In this document: positions 8,206 to 9,803 of the stretch, one piece after another
Layout of the letters: each line of letters starts with the position of its first letter
Numbering within the stretch: position 1 is the first letter of the stretch
Assembly: GCA_046050405.1 (NCBI GenBank)
Contig: JBJOPY010000088.1
Coordinates: 1 to 9,803, forward strand
From: JADKCL01 sp046050405
Lineage (GTDB): Bacteria > Bacteroidota > Bacteroidia > J057 > JADKCL01
Length of the DNA stretch: 9,803 nt
Direction of reading: 5' to 3'
Program-made: the position numbers and the translations under genes
Notes under the pieces: model-generated
What the model was told of the DNA's origin: nothing
The model's database searches: none
Seen by the model: the letters and a program-made list of their open reading frames with translations, nothing else

Positions 8206-8467
8206 GCCTGTGAAGGTAGGGCGTTTTTGCGTGTAGAGGCAAATTGGGTTGCCTGGGATACCGTGAAAAATGGAGGGCGGATGCCTCACGGCGGGGGAAC
8301 TGCCCAGAAATCGAGGGGCAGACTTCCCGGAATCGCCAGAGCAGTGCCTCACAAATGAATCAGGCTGACGATCCTTTCTTTGATGGCATCGTTTTTCTCT
8401 GGACCCGTAGCATGACGATGATTGCAGTCTGAAATCCAAAATCGCATCCCCTAATAGTACATTGGTT

Positions 8468-8481
8468 ATCAATCTATTGAT
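8468..8481. repeat. Short perfect inverted repeat ATCAAT-CT-ATTGAT
   Basis: Six-base arms separated by two bases in the AT-richest part of the divergent intergenic region, about 150 bases upstream of the rplU promoter. The size would suit a dimeric regulator, but six-base palindromes arise readily by chance and no partner site was found. Confidence 0.25.
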
Positions 8482-8632
8482 TTCCATCAACCCTGCGGAT
8501 GCAAGGCAAAACCCGGCCAAGCCTGATGCGATTTTCCTGGGGTGGCAGTACAGAATCTCTCTATCCGAATGCCGTTGGCTTCGCCCCGAAGATCTCGAAT
8601 CCGATGACCTCAAGAAAAAAATGGCCCACTTG

Positions 8633-8663
8633 TTTGCGCCTCTGCTCGAAATGCCTAACTTTG
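8633..8663 (+). promoter_or_regulatory. Bacteroidota-type sigma-A promoter for rplU-rpmA
   Basis: TTTG (8633-8636), a 19-base spacer, then TAACTTTG (8656-8663). This fits all fixed positions of the Bacteroides consensus TTTG-N19-21-TAnnTTTG. Transcription would begin near 8668-8671 and leave a leader of roughly 28 bases before the rplU ATG. Its position right before a ribosomal-protein gene makes a real promoter likely, and it is the strongest taxonomic marker in the window. Confidence 0.8.
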
Positions 8664-8697
8664 TCCATCATTTTGAAATTAGACGAATAGAGTTCCG

Positions 8698-9009
8698 ATG
8701 TACGCGATTGTAAATATCCAAGGACAGCAATTCAAGGTCGAGAAGGATCAGCAATTGTTTGTCCACCGCCTTCCCAATGCCGAAGGTGAATCTGTCTCCA
8801 CTTCTGAGGTGCTCCTGCTGGACGACCATGGGTCGGTCAAAGTAGGCACGCCTGTCGTCAGTGGGGCAAGCGTCAGCTTCAAAGTGCTGTCGCATCTGAA
8901 AGGTGACAAAGTCATTGTCTTCAAGAAGAAGCGCCGCAAGGGTTACCAGAAGCTAAACGGTCACCGTCAGCTCTTCTCCAAGATCCAAATCGAATCCATC
9001 AACAACTGA
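8698..9009 (+). CDS. rplU: 50S ribosomal protein L21
   Basis: Large-subunit ribosomal protein that binds 23S rRNA. The 103-residue product is the normal bL21 length and shows the family pattern throughout: N-terminal MYAIVNIQGQQFKVEKDQQL (1-20), VKVGTPVVSGASVSFKVL (47-64), and the basic rRNA-binding stretch FKKKRRKGYQKLNGHRQ (75-91). The start follows a good Bacteroidota promoter, with no Shine-Dalgarno sequence directly upstream (gagttccg). It is followed after 20 bases by rpmA, the classic L21-L27 pair, and both are surely co-transcribed. Confidence 0.98.
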   Translation: MYAIVNIQGQQFKVEKDQQLFVHRLPNAEGESVSTSEVLLLDDHGSVKVGTPVVSGASVSFKVLSHLKGDKVIVFKKKRRKGYQKLNGHRQLFSKIQIESINN

Positions 9010-9013
9010 GAAA

Positions 9014-9019
9014 GGGAGG
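9014..9019 (+). promoter_or_regulatory. Strong Shine-Dalgarno sequence for rpmA
   Basis: GGGAGG lies 10 bases before the rpmA ATG at 9030. It stands out because the other starts in this window have AT-rich or non-SD contexts, in line with the weak use of Shine-Dalgarno sequences known for Bacteroidota. Confidence 0.7.
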
Positions 9020-9029
9020 ACCGTAAATC

Positions 9030-9290
9030 ATGGCACATAAGAAAGGTGTAGGTAGTTCTAAAAACGGACGCGAGTCGCACAGCAAGCGCCTGGGCGTCAA
9101 GAAATTTGGTGGGGAGAAAGTCATCCCCGGCAATATCATCGTCCGTCAGCGCGGCACGAAGTTCCACCCGGGTGTCGGCGTGGGTGTAGGCAGGGACCAT
9201 ACGCTGTATGCTGAAATGAGCGGATCGGTAAAGTTCACCACCGGGAGAAACGATCGGAAATTCGTGCATGTCGTCCAAGCAGAGGCTTGA
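9030..9290 (+). CDS. rpmA: 50S ribosomal protein L27
   Basis: Large-subunit ribosomal protein whose N-terminal tail reaches toward the peptidyl-transferase centre. The 86-residue product has the hallmark start MAHKKGVGSSKNGRESHSKR (1-20), followed by LGVKKFGGEKVIPGNIIVRQ (21-40) and RGTKFHPGVGVGVGRDHTLY (41-60). The mature-type start MAHKKG follows directly on the initiation codon, so there is none of the cleaved N-terminal extension seen in Bacillota. Second gene of the rplU operon, with its own strong ribosome-binding site, and closed by the terminator at 9314. The obg gene that often follows L27 elsewhere is not here. Confidence 0.98.
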   Translation: MAHKKGVGSSKNGRESHSKRLGVKKFGGEKVIPGNIIVRQRGTKFHPGVGVGVGRDHTLYAEMSGSVKFTTGRNDRKFVHVVQAEA

Positions 9291-9313
9291 TTCGGGCAGC
9301 ACCCAGCATAGAG

Positions 9314-9346
9314 AAATCCCCTCCAATGGAGGGGATTTTTGTTTTT
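9314..9346 (+). terminator. Intrinsic terminator after rpmA
   Basis: Perfect 11-bp stem, aaatcccctcc (9314-9324) pairing with ggaggggattt (9328-9338), loop aat, followed by the T-rich tract tttttgttttt (9336-9346). It begins 23 bases after the rpmA stop and should end the rplU-rpmA transcript, separating it from the peptidase gene. Confidence 0.92.
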
Positions 9347-9372
9347 CAGGTGGGGATCAATACAAGAATCTC

Positions 9373-9404
9373 CTTGGTCATGCGGCTTTCAATCGCTATT
9401 TTTC
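9373..9404 (+). promoter_or_regulatory. Candidate Bacteroidota promoter for the S8 peptidase gene
   Basis: CTTG (9373-9376), a 20-base spacer and TATTTTTC (9397-9404) match the TTTG / TAnnTTTG pattern with one mismatch in each box. Transcription would start near 9410, giving a leader of about 18 bases. The location, between a strong terminator and a start codon, makes a promoter expected here. Confidence 0.5.
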
Positions 9405-9428
9405 GTTCCAGCTCTACGATCCCACGGT

Positions 9429-9803
9429 ATGAAACATCTTATTTTCACGGCACTCTTTCTTCTGCTAGCCGCTGCAACCTCGATTTTCAGCCAAACCTCA
9501 GGCCCAGGCTGCCCCGCCTCCCAAGGCAGCTCGGAGGCATCTAGGTACCCCACTGGCGATTATTGGCCTAAGCGATTGGTCTTCAAGATCCAGGAACGGT
9601 TCCGTCCGTATTGTTCCGAGTCACAGATCCGCCTGACGACGATGTCCAGCTACCTGAACCTGGTGAATGGATTCGGCTTGCAGAAAGTGTTTCCCAGATC
9701 CACATCCCCCTCCCCCAAAACCAACGCCATCGGAGAGCGATTGGCAGATCTCAGCTTGATCTATCGACTGGACTACGCGAACAATTTCAGCGAGAAGGAG
9801 GCC
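9429..9803 (+). CDS. Secreted S8 (subtilisin-like) peptidase, N-terminal part, cut by window end
   Basis: Open to the right edge with no stop; 125 codons are visible. A clear signal peptide (MKHLIFTALFLLLAAATSIF, cleavage likely after SQ) leads into a propeptide-like region with YWPKRLVFKIQERFRPYCSE (residues 45-64), NGFGLQKVFPRSTSP (80-94), ERLADLSLIYRLDY (103-116) and ANNFSEKEA (117-125). The order 'VFK...FRP.C...I..., L.KVFP, LADLSLIY.L.Y' is what I know from the N-termini of Bacteroidota S8-family serine peptidases, many of which are exported through the type IX secretion system. The catalytic Asp-His-Ser triad and any C-terminal sorting domain would lie outside the window, so enzyme activity and secretion route are inferred. 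Start chosen by the signal peptide; a promoter and the rpmA terminator lie just upstream. Confidence 0.75.
   Translation, partial: MKHLIFTALFLLLAAATSIFSQTSGPGCPASQGSSEASRYPTGDYWPKRLVFKIQERFRPYCSESQIRLTTMSSYLNLVNGFGLQKVFPRSTSPSPKTNAIGERLADLSLIYRLDYANNFSEKEA

Larger units (their letters stand above)
8206..8697. other. Divergent intergenic region between PAP2 gene and rplU
   Basis: These 492 bases separate two divergent genes. The right end carries the rplU promoter. For the PAP2 gene, a loose candidate lies directly ahead of its GTG on the minus strand (TTTG, 21 bases, TACCTTCA), too degenerate to call. Open frames across 8244-8432 and 8462-8713 were considered and not accepted: composition is poor and one runs into rplU. 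A short inverted repeat sits at 8468-8481. No tRNA or riboswitch was recognised. Confidence 0.6.

Noticed and set aside
7309..8358. 349-codon plus-strand frame opposite the PAP2 gene
   Set aside because: Cys/Arg/His-rich shadow; the minus strand carries intact PAP2 motifs.
8462..8713. 83-codon frame overlapping the rplU start and covering its promoter
   Set aside because: No motif, and it runs through the promoter and into rplU in another frame.
9287..9544. 85-codon frame after rpmA
   Set aside because: It crosses the terminator and overlaps the peptidase signal sequence in another frame.
1..9803. CRISPR arrays, tRNAs, transposases, retron- or defence-like genes
   Set aside because: No regularly spaced repeats, no tRNA T-arm consensus, and no transposase, reverse transcriptase, nuclease or helicase motifs seen.

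Overview
The window most likely comes from a fairly GC-rich member of the Bacteroidota. The clearest pointers are: a promoter ahead of the rplU-rpmA pair that fits the Bacteroides-type consensus (TTTG, 19-base spacer, TAnnTTTG); AT-rich or featureless ribosome-binding contexts at most starts; and, at the right edge, the N-terminus of a secreted S8-type peptidase with the 'DLSLIY' propeptide signature that recurs in Bacteroidota. Species cannot be fixed from sequence alone.

Layout, left to right. (1) 1-662 holds no gene I can support, only weak hints of a leftward promoter. (2) 663-1070 carries, on the minus strand, what looks like a frameshifted remnant of an unrecognised gene. (3) 1074-6608 is a compact, rightward, three-gene tripartite efflux operon: an outer-membrane TolC-like factor, a membrane-anchored periplasmic adaptor and an HAE-1-type RND proton antiporter. 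The gaps are 25 and 8 bases. No TetR or other regulator gene lies beside it within the window. (4) 7402-8205 (PAP2-family phosphatase, secreted, GTG start) and 6715-7278 (uncharacterised soluble protein with a small internal tandem duplication) are both on the minus strand and face the efflux operon tail to tail. (5) 8206-8697 is a divergent intergenic region containing the rplU promoter. (6) 8698-9290 encodes ribosomal proteins L21 and L27, closed by a near-perfect intrinsic terminator at 9314-9346. (7) 9429 to the window end is the 5' part of a secreted S8-family peptidase, preceded by a plausible promoter of its own.

How they work together: the efflux genes form one machine spanning both membranes, with the RND pump in the inner membrane, the adaptor in the periplasm and the TolC channel in the outer membrane. 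L21 and L27 are 50S subunit proteins usually made together. The PAP2 enzyme and the peptidase are separate envelope or secreted functions. The window is mostly ordinary core and accessory bacterial DNA; I found no convincing new system. The items most worth a second look are the minus-strand remnant upstream of the efflux operon, the uncharacterised 187-residue protein and the cut-off peptidase.
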